Of a stretch of DNA of 64,000 bases, positions 34,348 to 42,910 are shown in pieces. Location: assembly GCA_041389495.1 (NCBI GenBank), contig JAWKRT010000002.1:930001-994000 (forward strand), read 5' to 3'. The notes beneath the pieces were generated by a model. It did not search any database, had not been told where the DNA came from, and worked only from the letters and a program-made list of their open reading frames with translations. The translations under genes and the position numbers were made by a program. Within the stretch, counting starts at the first letter, position 1, and each line of letters begins with the position of its first letter. The DNA is from Myxococcota bacterium (GTDB lineage: Bacteria; Myxococcota_A; UBA9160; UBA4427).

Positions 34348-34695
34348 GTGGCGGGGGTCGTGTCGGGTTCGGCGGCGAACTTGGAGACGCGGCGGGTGTT
34401 TCTCGACGGGAGTGCGCGAAGCCATGCGCTCTTGCGGTCGGTCGCGGTCGGGCTGGGGGTGTATCAGCCGGGGTGGCGGTGGTCGCGACACGCGCAGCCC
34501 CAGACGGGCAAGCCCTCCGAGAACCACGTCGGGTACGTGCTCTCCGGCGCCATGATGATCCAGGACGCGCGGGGACGAGAGATCCGCGTCGAGACGGGTT
34601 TCGCATTCGAGATCGAAGCCGGCGGAGATGCCTGGGTCGTCGGCTCCGAGCCCTGCACCGCGCTCGATTTCATCCCGATCGTCCGCAATGCGTAG
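34348..34695 (+). CDS. Cupin domain protein, 115 aa
   Basis: A 115-residue single-cupin protein. Motif 1 is around SRHAQPQTGKPSENHVGYVL and SGAMMIQDA; motif 2 is around GFAFEIEAGGDAWVVGSEP. The second motif lacks the usual His (AGGDAW), so a metal site is doubtful. The start is GTG 34348, preceded by a purine-rich GAGGGGGGG leader. The gene sits between two inverted copies of a palindromic repeat and its codon use (TTG, TTT, GGG) differs from its neighbours, which suggests transfer. Its function is unknown. Confidence 0.72.
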   Translation: MAGVVSGSAANLETRRVFLDGSARSHALLRSVAVGLGVYQPGWRWSRHAQPQTGKPSENHVGYVLSGAMMIQDARGREIRVETGFAFEIEAGGDAWVVGSEPCTALDFIPIVRNA

Positions 34696-34872
34696 GAAAC
34701 ACGACATCGCGAGACGCCGACCCGACGAACGCTCGCTAGTCGACCGACCGCCTCGTACCGACTCCGAGTGCAGTTCCCCGTCCGCCGACTAGCAAGCCAT
34801 CGATCGGCAACCCGTTTCGATCGGGCCTTGCCACGCTGCAAGCGCCACCTCGATCGAACACGCACCCCGAGT

Positions 34873-34997
34873 CGCTCGCCGGCGGCGGGTGGGGGTTGCG
34901 AAATCAAGCGCAGCCCGCGCTCGAAGAGCCCCTTGGCGAGCACGCCGCCACGACGCGCGGGCGAGCCATTCGCAACCCCACCCGCCGCCCGCGAGCG
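34873..34997. repeat. Palindromic interspersed repeat, copy 2 (inverted)
   Basis: A 125-base element in the 311-base gap between the cupin and the phytanoyl-CoA dioxygenase gene. Its ends pair over about 29 bases with one or two mismatches (34873-34902 with 34969-34997). It is the inverted counterpart of copy 1: read on the minus strand it has the same GCGAATGGCTCGCCCGCG core, GTGCTCGCCA and GAGCGCGGGCT segments. The rest of the gap (34696-34872) shows no gene. Confidence 0.75.
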
Positions 34998-35006
34998 CGC
35001 AGGCCT

Positions 35007-35864
35007 CTAGAGCTTGCCTTCGGCCATCAGGTCGCACGGGTCCTGGAGGTCGAGTGCGCCCGCATAGCCTCCCGCCGACGCGATCGCGTCGTGCACGGCG
35101 TAGCCGAGTACTTCCTGCGCGAGGCGGGGCAGGGTGCGCGCGACGTCGGGCGGGCAGGCGAGGTAGTTGTTCTCCTCGGTGCGCAGCCAGCCGCAGACGA
35201 AGCTCGTGTGCAGGCCGCGGCGCCAGCGATCGCTCGTCGTGTTGGCGCCGCCGGCGTGGATCGTGGAGCCCAGGTAGATGGCGGCCGAGCCGGCGGGCAT
35301 CTCGGCGACTGCGAGCTCGCTCGGCTCGGCACTGCGTTCGCGCGGCCAGCGGTGGCTGCCCGGGACGATCCGGGTGGCGCCGAGCTCCGCGCGGAAGTCG
35401 TCGAGCGCGATCATCGTCGCGAGCTGCAGCTCGCCGTGCGGGCGCGGCACGTGCACCCACACGTCCTCGTCGCGGTGCAGCAGCTGCGGTTCGCTGCCGG
35501 GGCCGCGGTCGATCAGGTGGCCGAGGTTCAGCTGGTAGCGCGCGCAGCTCGGCAGGAGGATCGCGTCGCACAGCGCGAGCAGCGTCGGGTGCACCATCAC
35601 CTCGCACGCGAACGTGCGCGACCGGCCCGGCAGGCCCGAGACGTGGCGCGTGCGCTTGCCGAAGAAGAAGCCGATCGCGGGGTTCAGGTGCTCCATCGAC
35701 GGGTTCGCGGCCTCGCGCGCCGCGGCGACCTCGTCGTTGATGCGCGCGACGACGTCGCTCGCGAGCAGCCGCTCGACGATCACCGCGCCGTCGCGCTCGA
35801 GGATCGCGAGCATCTCGTCGATCGGAGCGTCGGCCGCGACGCGCTCGATCCGGGCCTGCGACAT
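35007..35864 (-). CDS. Phytanoyl-CoA dioxygenase family protein
   Basis: A 285-residue Fe(II)/2-oxoglutarate-dependent oxygenase of the PhyH family. The iron ligands are the HRD in PQLLHRDEDVWVHVPRP (about 147-151) and a distal His in YLGSTIHAGGANTTS; the 2-oxoglutarate Arg is probably in SDRWRRGLHTSFV. Members hydroxylate acyl-CoAs or small lipids. The ATG at 35864 is 14 bases after the stop of the CaiB CoA-transferase gene on the same strand, so it is likely in one operon with that gene and the fused IpdAB-like gene. The substrate is unknown. Confidence 0.9.
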   Translation of the reverse strand: MSQARIERVAADAPIDEMLAILERDGAVIVERLLASDVVARINDEVAAAREAANPSMEHLNPAIGFFFGKRTRHVSGLPGRSRTFACEVMVHPTLLALCDAILLPSCARYQLNLGHLIDRGPGSEPQLLHRDEDVWVHVPRPHGELQLATMIALDDFRAELGATRIVPGSHRWPRERSAEPSELAVAEMPAGSAAIYLGSTIHAGGANTTSDRWRRGLHTSFVCGWLRTEENNYLACPPDVARTLPRLAQEVLGYAVHDAIASAGGYAGALDLQDPCDLMAEGKL

Positions 35865-35878
35865 CGAAACGTCCTCCG

Positions 35879-37102
35879 TCAGCCGATCACGCCGTCGGAC
35901 CGCAGCGCGTCGAGGTCGGCGTCGGAGAGGCCGAGGTCGGCGCGGAGGAGGTCGCGCGTGTCGCGGCCGATGGTCGGCCAGCGCTCCGGCTCGCGCGGCG
36001 TGCTGCGCGAGAGCTTCACGGGGTTGCCGACGATGTGGACCGCGCCCTTCCCGTCGGGCCGCGGGATGCGCAGGATCATGTCGCGCAGCGCGACGTGCGC
36101 GTCGCGCTCGAGGTCGTCGGCCTCGTAGCTCGGGCCCGCGACGACGCCCGCGTCGGCGAGCGCCTGCGACGCGGCGAGCTTCGTCTTGTCGGCGGCCCAG
36201 GCCTCGATCGCCTCGCGGATCGCGCCGTCGGTGTGGTCGCGCCAGCCTTCGCGCGTCGCGAAGCGCGGGTCGTCGAGCCACTCCGGCTTGCCGATCGCGT
36301 GCGCGAGCCGCTCGAACTGGTGCTCGCGGCCGACCTGCATCACGAACAGGCCGTCCTTCGCGTGGAAGCACGACAGGATGCCGGGCCAGCTCCTGATCGA
36401 GTTGTCCATCACGCCGACGGTCGGGTTGAACGGCACCATGTCCATCATCGCCATCACGGCGTCGAGCATCGCGATGTCGACCTTCTGGCCGACGCCCGTG
36501 CGGTCGCGCCCGCGCAGCGCGGCGATCGCGCCGATCGTCGCGAAGAGCGCGCTCGTGATGTCGCCGAGCGCGCCGGCGACGCCGATGTTGGGCAGCCGCC
36601 CGGGCTCGGGGCGGAACGAGTAGAAGCCGCCCATCGCCTCGGGGATCGCCGCGTAGGCGGGCCAGCTTCGATAGGGCGAGTCGTGCAGGCTCCCGAAGCC
36701 CGAGACCGCGACGTAGACGAGCCCGGGGTGGAGCTTCGCCAGCTCGTCGTAGCCGAGCCCGAACTTCTCCATCGTGCCCGGCTTGAAGTTCTCGGCGACG
36801 ACGTCGTAGTGCGGGACGAGACGCTTCAGCAGCGCGGCGCCCTTCGGGTTCTTGAGGTCGAGCCCGAGGCTCCGCTTGCACAGGTTGTTGCGCAGGAAGG
36901 TCGCGCCCGCCGGCCGGCCGTCGGCGTCCGGGATGCTCGGCGCGGCGGTGCGGCCCGACTCGCCGTGCTCGGGGTGCTCGACCTTCACGACCTCGGCGCC
37001 GAGGTGCGCCATCAGCTGCGTCGCGAACGGCACGGCCTGCATCTGCTCGACGGCGAGGATGCGCACGCCTTCGAGGGGGAGGGGATGTCGGGGCTCGCTC
37101 AT
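35879..37102 (-). CDS. CaiB/BaiF family CoA-transferase
   Basis: A 407-residue type III CoA-transferase. Typical segments are LEGVRILAVEQMQAVPFATQ at the N-terminus, GAEVVKVEHPEHGESGRT (CoA binding), the family block RSLGLDLKNPKGAALLKRLV, AENFKPGTMEKFGLGYDEL and GQKVDIAMLDAVMAMM. The enzyme swaps CoA between organic acids; the acceptor is unknown. Its start (37102) overlaps the stop of the fused IpdAB-like gene by four bases (ATGA), so the two are coupled. The PhyH gene follows. Confidence 0.94.
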   Translation of the reverse strand: MSEPRHPLPLEGVRILAVEQMQAVPFATQLMAHLGAEVVKVEHPEHGESGRTAAPSIPDADGRPAGATFLRNNLCKRSLGLDLKNPKGAALLKRLVPHYDVVAENFKPGTMEKFGLGYDELAKLHPGLVYVAVSGFGSLHDSPYRSWPAYAAIPEAMGGFYSFRPEPGRLPNIGVAGALGDITSALFATIGAIAALRGRDRTGVGQKVDIAMLDAVMAMMDMVPFNPTVGVMDNSIRSWPGILSCFHAKDGLFVMQVGREHQFERLAHAIGKPEWLDDPRFATREGWRDHTDGAIREAIEAWAADKTKLAASQALADAGVVAGPSYEADDLERDAHVALRDMILRIPRPDGKGAVHIVGNPVKLSRSTPREPERWPTIGRDTRDLLRADLGLSDADLDALRSDGVIG

Positions 37103-38940
37103 CGTCGTTCCTTCGGGTTCGGGGAATCGGGGTGCGCCGCGCCGTTCGCGCGCTCGCGCTTTCCGAGGAAGGCGCGCGCCGGGTCGAAGACGCGCAGGAG
37201 CGCGAGCTCCTCGTCCGTCGCGGGCGCGAGCCGCTCGAGCGCGTCGGCCACCTCGAGCGCGAAGCCGCAGCGCGCGCGGATCTTCTCGACGGCCTCCTCG
37301 CGCGTCGCCCCCGCGCGCTCGAAGACGGCGGTCAGCACGAGCGCGCCGTCCGGCGCGCGCTTCTCGAACACGCCCATCGTCGAGACGACGGTCGCGACGC
37401 GCGCGCCCGGACTCGTCACGAAGTCGACGCGCTCGCGGAAGGTTCCCTTGCGCTGCACGGCGACGATCAGCAGCTCGCTCGACGCGTTCGCGAGGTCGTT
37501 CGCGCCGCCCGAGCCGACGATGAAGCTCCCGTCCGCGTTCCAGCTCGAGTTGACGTTGCCGAGGCGGTCGATCTGCCCGGCACCGAGCGTCGTGAGGCAG
37601 CGGTTCGTCGCGCCGCACGCGTGCAGGCCGAGCGTCTCGACGACGTCGGAGAGCAGCGTCGTCGTCGGCATGTTGCGGTAGTTCACGAGGAAGGGGTCGG
37701 CCGGGCGCGGGTCGTGGCCGTACATGCCCGTCTCGGCGGCGAGCGCGAAGTCGAGGCCCTCGCCCTCGCCGAGGTGCGAGGCGAGCCACGCGGCGAGCGC
37801 GGCCTGGCCGACGCCCGAGAGCACGAGGTCGAAGCCGCCGTCGCGCACGCGCGCGCGCACGCGGCGCGCCGCCTGCACGACCATCTCCTCGACGTCGGTC
37901 GCGGGGCCGGCCCCGTCGAGCGCGTCGCCCCAGTGCTCGAGCTCGGCGCGCCAGGTCTCGGGCCCGGCCAGGTACTCGAGCGCCTCGAGCCGGTCGCGCC
38001 CGAGCTTCGCGAGATAGCCGGCGGGGTCGCGCGCCGAGTAGACCCAGCGCTCGAGCCACTCCTGATAGGCGTCGTCGGACTCCTGCGCCGCGCGGTGCTC
38101 CGTCATGAACGGGTAGTCGTTCGCGTAGGCGCGCAGCTCCGGGATCCCCGTCGCGTAGTTCCCGTACGGGTGCGAGCCGTACGGCGCTTCGCACACGGCC
38201 ACGACCTTCTCGGCCGGAATGCGCACGAGGTGCGAGTGGCGGCGCACGAAGTCGGTGTCGACGACCTCGTGCACGGTGAGCACGACGCCTTCGCGCGCGG
38301 CGAGCGCGCCGTAGACGTTCTCCTGGTGCGGCGGGAAGCAGACGGCGTTGCCGGCGGGGTCGGCCGCCCAGGCGTGCACGAACGCGACGTCGGGCGCGTA
38401 CGCGCGCACGACGCCCTGCGCCGCGCCGCCTTCCGAGAACGGGTCGGCGACCTCCGCATAGCAACCTGCTTCGGCGAGCTCGCGCGCCATGTCGCTGCCC
38501 GCGAGCGAGCGCGTCGGCAGGAAGGGCACGCCCATCGCGCCGGCCAGCAGGCGCTGCGAGATCGTCAGCATCGTCCAGTTCTCGAGCTCGAGCGCGCCCG
38601 ACGCGAGCGCGCGCGCGACGACGGGGCTCGGGCCGGGCGTCGGGTAGCCCTCGCCCGCGAACGACACGATCGCGCGGCGCAGGAGCCCGGCGCCGACGAG
38701 CTGGAGATAGTTGCCCGAGAGCGACGACGAGATGAACTCGAAGCCCGGCTCCGCGCCGCGGAACACGCGCATCAGCTCGTGCAGCGCCGCGACGGGGCGC
38801 GCCTGCAGGCTCACGGGGTTGATGCGCATTCCCGGGCGCACGAAGCGCTCGATGGCCTCGCGCAGCGAGCAGCGCTTGTCGGCGACGGGATCGCGCACGC
38901 GATCGAGCTTCGCCCCGACGACCCCGCGCCACCCGCTCAT
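37099..38940 (-). CDS. Fused IpdA-IpdB-like type I CoA-transferase/hydrolase
   Basis: A 613-residue protein that joins both subunits of a type I CoA-transferase in one chain. The N-terminal half (about 1-330) has LREAIERFVRPGMRINPVSL, then SSLSGNYLQLVGAGLLRRAI, FAGEGYPTPGPSPV, matching IpdA-like alpha subunits. The C-terminal half (about 360-600) has TGMYGHDPRPADPFL and CGATNRCLTTLGAGQIDR, ending in the IpdB-like IVGSGGANDLANASSELLIV. In mycobacteria IpdAB is a heterodimer that opens the last steroid ring as CoA thioesters, and it uses separate genes. The ATG at 38940 and ATGA overlap with caiB are clear. Ring hydrolysis is inferred. Confidence 0.88.
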   Translation of the reverse strand: MSGWRGVVGAKLDRVRDPVADKRCSLREAIERFVRPGMRINPVSLQARPVAALHELMRVFRGAEPGFEFISSSLSGNYLQLVGAGLLRRAIVSFAGEGYPTPGPSPVVARALASGALELENWTMLTISQRLLAGAMGVPFLPTRSLAGSDMARELAEAGCYAEVADPFSEGGAAQGVVRAYAPDVAFVHAWAADPAGNAVCFPPHQENVYGALAAREGVVLTVHEVVDTDFVRRHSHLVRIPAEKVVAVCEAPYGSHPYGNYATGIPELRAYANDYPFMTEHRAAQESDDAYQEWLERWVYSARDPAGYLAKLGRDRLEALEYLAGPETWRAELEHWGDALDGAGPATDVEEMVVQAARRVRARVRDGGFDLVLSGVGQAALAAWLASHLGEGEGLDFALAAETGMYGHDPRPADPFLVNYRNMPTTTLLSDVVETLGLHACGATNRCLTTLGAGQIDRLGNVNSSWNADGSFIVGSGGANDLANASSELLIVAVQRKGTFRERVDFVTSPGARVATVVSTMGVFEKRAPDGALVLTAVFERAGATREEAVEKIRARCGFALEVADALERLAPATDEELALLRVFDPARAFLGKRERANGAAHPDSPNPKERR

Positions 38941-39037
38941 CGCGCCTCCGCGCCGTCGGCGCGCAACCCCTGTCGCGTCGACGGCGCGGAGGATCCTAGC
39001 CCGCCTCGAGGAGCGCGCGCGGACGGCGCGCCGTGGC

Positions 39038-39628
39038 CTACGCGGGCGCGGCGGTCCACTCGCCGCGCTGTGCGACGGCGAGCCGCTCCGCTTCCGCGCG
39101 CGCGCGCCGCACGCGCATCTTCGCGGCCGACTCGCTGATGCCGAGCTCGTCGGCGATCTCGCGGTACGGCGCGTCGTCGGCCGTGCGCAGCACGAACGCG
39201 CGCCGGTTCACGTCGGAGAGCCGCCCGCACAGGAAGAGCGCGTCGCGCCGCACGTCGGGGCGCACGTCGATCGGCTTGCGCGCCCGCCAGTCGCTCGCGA
39301 CGGCGGCGACGCGGCGATCGTGGCGGCGCCGCGCGCGCAGGTGCATGCGGCACGAGTTGGTGACGATGCGCTCGAGCCAGTGCGCGAAGGGCTGCACGGG
39401 CCGGTAGCGCGGCAGCGCACGAAACACCGACAGGAACACCTCCTGCGCGACGTCCTCGGCGTCGGCGCGCGAGCCGACGATCGCAGCGGCGCGCCGCTCG
39501 ACGCGCGCGCGGTGGCGCGCGACGAGGACGTCGAACGCCTCGCACGGCGCGGGCAGCTCGCGCTGCGCGATCGCGACGAGCGCCTCGTCGCTCTCGTCCG
39601 CGAGGGTCGTGTACACCGCGACGGCCAT
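39038..39628 (-). CDS. RNA polymerase sigma factor, ECF type
   Basis: A 196-residue sigma factor. Region 2 is about residues 35-95 (DAEDVAQEVFLSVFRALPRY, then FAHWLERIVTNSCRMHLRA) and region 4 is about 140-190 (YREIADELGISESAAKMRVR). There is no region 3, so it is of the ECF kind. The ATG at 39628 has a strong AGGAGGAAGGGG site. It lies immediately downstream of the subtilase gene on the same strand, in a cluster that holds a second sigma factor. No anti-sigma follows it. The C-terminal residues after region 4 are short. Confidence 0.93.
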   Translation of the reverse strand: MAVAVYTTLADESDEALVAIAQRELPAPCEAFDVLVARHRARVERRAAAIVGSRADAEDVAQEVFLSVFRALPRYRPVQPFAHWLERIVTNSCRMHLRARRRHDRRVAAVASDWRARKPIDVRPDVRRDALFLCGRLSDVNRRAFVLRTADDAPYREIADELGISESAAKMRVRRARAEAERLAVAQRGEWTAAPA

Positions 39629-39813
39629 CCCCTTCCTCCTGTCCGCTGCTGCATCCCGGCTCGCGCTCGCGCCGCGCGCGTGCGCGCGCGGACGGCTGCG
39701 TTCCGGGTGGCGGAGGGTGGGTGACTGCGTCGGCGCTGCGGGTTCCGGGTTTCCTCCGACTCCTCCGACTCCGCCGCGAAATCGCGCGCGGCCCGCCGCC
39801 GGAGGCGCGGCGC

Positions 39814-41217
39814 TCAGTCGGGGCAGGGCGCGCCGCCGCGCGCGAGCAGCTCGCACAGCGAGCGGAGCCGCGGCGCCGCGGCGGGCGCACCGGCGGCGCG
39901 CTCCTCGACGAGCGCGCGCGCGGCCGCGGGCTCGATGCCCGCGCCGACGAGCACGGCGACTGCGCCGCTCACGTGCGCGGCCGCGAGGCTCGTTCCGTCG
40001 CCGAACGCGTAGCCGTCGGGCGGCCGCGTCGACAGCACCTCGACGCCCGGCGCGACGACGTCGACCGAGAGGCCGCGGTTCGAGCGCGCGTCGCGTTCGC
40101 CGCGCGCGTCGACTGCGCCGACGCCGAGGACGGACGGATAGGCGGCGGGGTAGCGCGGCGCGTCCGCGCCCTCGTTGCCCGCGGCGGCGACGACGACCGC
40201 GCCGAGCCGCTCGGCGCGCGCGACGGCGCGCTCGAGCAGCGGGTTCGAGGGCCCGACGAGCGAGAGGTTGAGGACGTTCGCGCCGGCTTCCCACGCGGCG
40301 TCGATGCCGCGCAGCACGTCGTAGAGCGCGCACGCGTCGGGGCCGCCGTCGCCGCTCGGCGCGCACACCGGGATCGCCACGACCCGCGCTTCCGGAGCGA
40401 CGCCCGCGATGCCGACGCCGTTGCCGCGCTCGGCGCCGACCACGCCCGCCATCAGCGTCCCGTGCACGGCCGCGACGCGGCCGACCTCGTCGCTCGCTCG
40501 CTCGCCGTCGCCGGCCGGCGCGACGACGATGCGGCCGAGATCGCGGTGCGCGACCTCGGGAAGCGAGTCGAGCAGCGCGACGGTCGCGCCCGCGCCCGCG
40601 CTGCGGGCCCAGGCGCGCTCGGCTTCGAGCTGCGTGAGCGCGTACTGGTGCGGGCGGTACGGATCGCCCGCGGCGTCGGGCTCGAACGCGCGCACCTCGG
40701 CGGCGGCCGCTCGATAGGTCGAGTGCGCCGTCAGCGCAGCGCCCGGCGGCAGCGCGGCGACGAGCGCCTCGGGCGCGGCGTCGGCCGGGCCGCGCACGCG
40801 CGCGACGGTCGCACACAGCACGGGGCTCCAGAACGAGCTCGCGATCTCGGCACCGGGCGCGAGCGCGAAGCCGGGCGCGAGCGCGCCGTCGTCGGCCTTC
40901 GGGATCGCGACGAGCGCCTCGCCCGGGATCGCGGTGGCGTCGCCGGCCGGCGCGCGCGGTGCGGCCAGGCGGGTCACGCCCGCGACGTCGGGCGCGGACG
41001 CGCTCGGCGCGAGGCCGGGCTCGGCACACGCCGCGCGCGCGTCGCCGGACGCATCGCTCGCGGCCGGCGCGAACGGGCCGCACGTGCCCGGGTCGCCCGC
41101 CTGCGCGCGCGCGTCGGCGGCCGCGAGGCCCGCACCGACGGCGACCGCGATGGCGATGGCGACGGCGAGCGCGGGCCCGACGCGGCGCGAGCGGCTATGG
41201 AGCGACCGGCTCAGCAA
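39814..41217 (-). CDS. S8 family serine peptidase (subtilase), secreted
   Basis: About 467 residues from TTG 41217. A signal peptide of long hydrophobic run (AIAIAVAVGAGLAAADARAQ) is followed by a pro-region (about 60-165) and the subtilisin-type catalytic domain. The triad is Asp in VALLDSLPEV, His in VAAVHGTLMAGVVG and Ser in DGTSLAAAHVSGAV, with the oxyanion Asn in AAAGNEGADAP. It ends with Cys-containing ARGGAPCPD. The start lies 23 bases inside the anti-sigma gene, so the two are coupled. A secreted protease coupled to an anti-sigma factor suggests a signalling or maturation function, not degradation alone. Confidence 0.88.
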   Translation of the reverse strand: MLSRSLHSRSRRVGPALAVAIAIAVAVGAGLAAADARAQAGDPGTCGPFAPAASDASGDARAACAEPGLAPSASAPDVAGVTRLAAPRAPAGDATAIPGEALVAIPKADDGALAPGFALAPGAEIASSFWSPVLCATVARVRGPADAAPEALVAALPPGAALTAHSTYRAAAAEVRAFEPDAAGDPYRPHQYALTQLEAERAWARSAGAGATVALLDSLPEVAHRDLGRIVVAPAGDGERASDEVGRVAAVHGTLMAGVVGAERGNGVGIAGVAPEARVVAIPVCAPSGDGGPDACALYDVLRGIDAAWEAGANVLNLSLVGPSNPLLERAVARAERLGAVVVAAAGNEGADAPRYPAAYPSVLGVGAVDARGERDARSNRGLSVDVVAPGVEVLSTRPPDGYAFGDGTSLAAAHVSGAVAVLVGAGIEPAAARALVEERAAGAPAAAPRLRSLCELLARGGAPCPD

Positions 41218-41905
41218 GGCTCGCGACTCCCGTCTCGACTCCGTCCGGGCGCGCGCCTCCCCGCAGCCGCTCCGCCGCGGTCGCCGCATCGGCGCCCGGC
41301 TGCAGTCTGACACGATAGACGCCGAGCCGCGTCGGCCCGGCGACGACGTCGGCGCCGATCGCGCGCAACGCGTCGCCGATGCGCTCCGCGGTCGCGGCGC
41401 GTGCGAAGACCACGTCGAGCTCGCGCGCCTGCGTCGCCGCGCCGGGGGCGCCCGCGGAGACGGGGCGCGCCTGTGCCGTCTCGTACACGGGTGCGTCGGC
41501 GATCGCGCTGCGCCGGCCGGCCGCGAAGCCCGCGCCGACGCCCGCCGCGACCGCGGCGAGCGAGGCCGCGATCGCGAGCCGTCGCCACGCGGCGCCGCGG
41601 TCGGCGCGCCGGCGGTGCGCGGCGATGCGCTCGTGCGCGGCGGCGCGCGCGGCCTCGCGCGCGCCGCTCGCCTCGATGCGCGCGCGCACGCGCGCGTAGG
41701 CGGCGTCCGCATCGGGCGCCGGCCGCGCGGCCTCGTCGTCGCCGCCGAGCATCCAGTCGATCTCGCGGCGACAGTCGGCGCACGCGGCCGCGTGCGCCTC
41801 GATGCGCGCGCGCTCGTCGTCGCCGAGTGCCTCGTCGTCGTACCAGGGCAGCATGCGCAGCACGTCGTCCGGGCAGTGCGCGCGTCCGGTGGCGTCGTTC
41901 GTCAT
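41195..41905 (-). CDS. Anti-sigma factor with zinc-finger N-terminus and pro-domain-like C-terminus
   Basis: A 236-residue protein. The N-terminal 55 residues carry the zf-HC2 type anti-sigma motif HAAACADCRREIDWM (HxxxCxxC). A membrane helix follows at about 105-130 (RRLAIAASLAAVAAGVGAGF). The periplasmic C-terminal part (about 150-236: ELDVVFARAATAERIGDALR, IGADVVAGPTRLGVYRVRLQ) resembles the small alpha/beta fold of subtilase propeptides and FlhG-independent anti-sigma domains; that comparison is by eye. It overlaps the ECF sigma gene upstream by ATGA and the subtilase gene downstream by 23 bases, giving a three-gene coupled unit. Confidence 0.85.
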   Translation of the reverse strand: MTNDATGRAHCPDDVLRMLPWYDDEALGDDERARIEAHAAACADCRREIDWMLGGDDEAARPAPDADAAYARVRARIEASGAREAARAAAHERIAAHRRRADRGAAWRRLAIAASLAAVAAGVGAGFAAGRRSAIADAPVYETAQARPVSAGAPGAATQARELDVVFARAATAERIGDALRAIGADVVAGPTRLGVYRVRLQPGADAATAAERLRGGARPDGVETGVASLAEPVAP

Positions 41906-42486
41906 CAGCCGGCCTTTCGGTCGAGCCCGCCGCGCAGGTGGTCGCGCGCGCGGGCGATGCGGGATTTCACGGTGCCCTGCGAGATGCCGAGCCGCTCGGC
42001 GATCGCGTCGTACGGGAGCTCGTCGAAGAACGCGAGCTCGAGCACCTCGCGCTGTCCGCGCGGGAGCTCGTCGAGCAGCGCGCGCGTGCGGCGCAGCTCG
42101 TGGCGCATCGCGAGCACCTCCTCGAGCTCGGCGTCGTCGGGCATCGCGTGCAGGTGCTCGATGCGCGTGGGCACGACGGCGCTGCGCTTCGAGCGCTTGC
42201 GGTTGCGGTCGGCGGCCATGCACTTGAACTGTGCGATCCCGAACAGCCACGACGAGGCGCGGCTGCGCCCCTCGAAGCGTCCGGCGCTGCGCCACACCTC
42301 GAAGAAGACGTCGGCGGCGACCTCCTCGGCGAGCGACGGGTCGCCGAGGCGGCGCGCGACGAAGGACAGGACGCGCGCGTACCAGGCGTCGAAGAGCGCG
42401 CGGTGCGCGGCCTCGTCGCCCGCGGCGATGCGGGCGATCCAGGCGCGGTCGCGGCGGTCGGCGTCGTCGCGTCGGGTGGGGCTCAT
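41905..42486 (-). CDS. RNA polymerase sigma factor, ECF type (cognate of anti-sigma)
   Basis: A 193-residue ECF sigma factor. Region 2 is about 30-90 (EEVAADVFFEVWRSAGRFEG, then SWLFGIAQFKCMAADRNRKR) and region 4 about 135-185 (LPYDAIAERLGISQGTVKSR, IARARDHLRGG). The stop overlaps the anti-sigma ATG by four bases (ATGA), the standard pairing of an ECF sigma with its inhibitor. The ATG at 42486 has only a weak upstream site. It is upstream of the anti-sigma and subtilase, so it probably drives their expression too, and may itself respond to an envelope cue. Confidence 0.92.
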   Translation of the reverse strand: MSPTRRDDADRRDRAWIARIAAGDEAAHRALFDAWYARVLSFVARRLGDPSLAEEVAADVFFEVWRSAGRFEGRSRASSWLFGIAQFKCMAADRNRKRSKRSAVVPTRIEHLHAMPDDAELEEVLAMRHELRRTRALLDELPRGQREVLELAFFDELPYDAIAERLGISQGTVKSRIARARDHLRGGLDRKAG

Positions 42487-42538
42487 CCGGAGCGGTGCGT
42501 TCCTGCGGCGCGCGGGGGGGTTCCCGTCGCCGAGCCTC

Positions 42539-42910
42539 TCACGCGTCGTCGCCGGGGGCGGCGGGGCCGCCGGGGGGCCGCCCGGGCCGGGCGGGTTCAC
42601 GGGCGCGTCGCCCGGCGGCGCCGGGGAGCTCGTTCTGGCCCCCGCAGCCGCCCGCGCCGTCGCAGGCGTCGCGGCCGTCGAACGGCGCCGGCGCGGGCCC
42701 GCCGCCGCCGGGCGGCGGCGCGTCGGCGGCGACGTCCTGCGGGCTGAAGAGGCGCGCGACCGAGCCGTGCGCGCCCGCCTCGTCCGCACACGGGCCCGCC
42801 GGCGCGAGGCCGTCGCCCGCCGCGGCGAGCGGCGCGAGCAGGAGCGCGACGAGCGCGGACGCCGCGCACACGGCGCGCGCGCTCGCGCGCGGAAGGGCTC
42901 GCGTCGACAT
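42539..42910 (-). CDS. Small secreted Gly/Pro-rich protein, 123 aa
   Basis: A 123-residue protein with a clean signal peptide (basic start, then AVCAASALVALLLAPLAAAG, about residues 13-32) and a mature part that is low in hydrophobic residues and rich in Gly, Pro and Ala. The middle has CDGAGGCGGQNELPG with two cysteines four residues apart. I do not recognise a family. The ATG at 42910 has a good AGGAGG site. It sits between the barrel protein and the sigma/anti-sigma/subtilase unit on the same strand, so it may be a secreted target or ligand of that unit. The upstream gap has TGCCGTCCGGCC-like tandem repeats. Confidence 0.6.
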   Translation of the reverse strand: MSTRALPRASARAVCAASALVALLLAPLAAAGDGLAPAGPCADEAGAHGSVARLFSPQDVAADAPPPGGGGPAPAPFDGRDACDGAGGCGGQNELPGAAGRRAREPARPGRPPGGPAAPGDDA

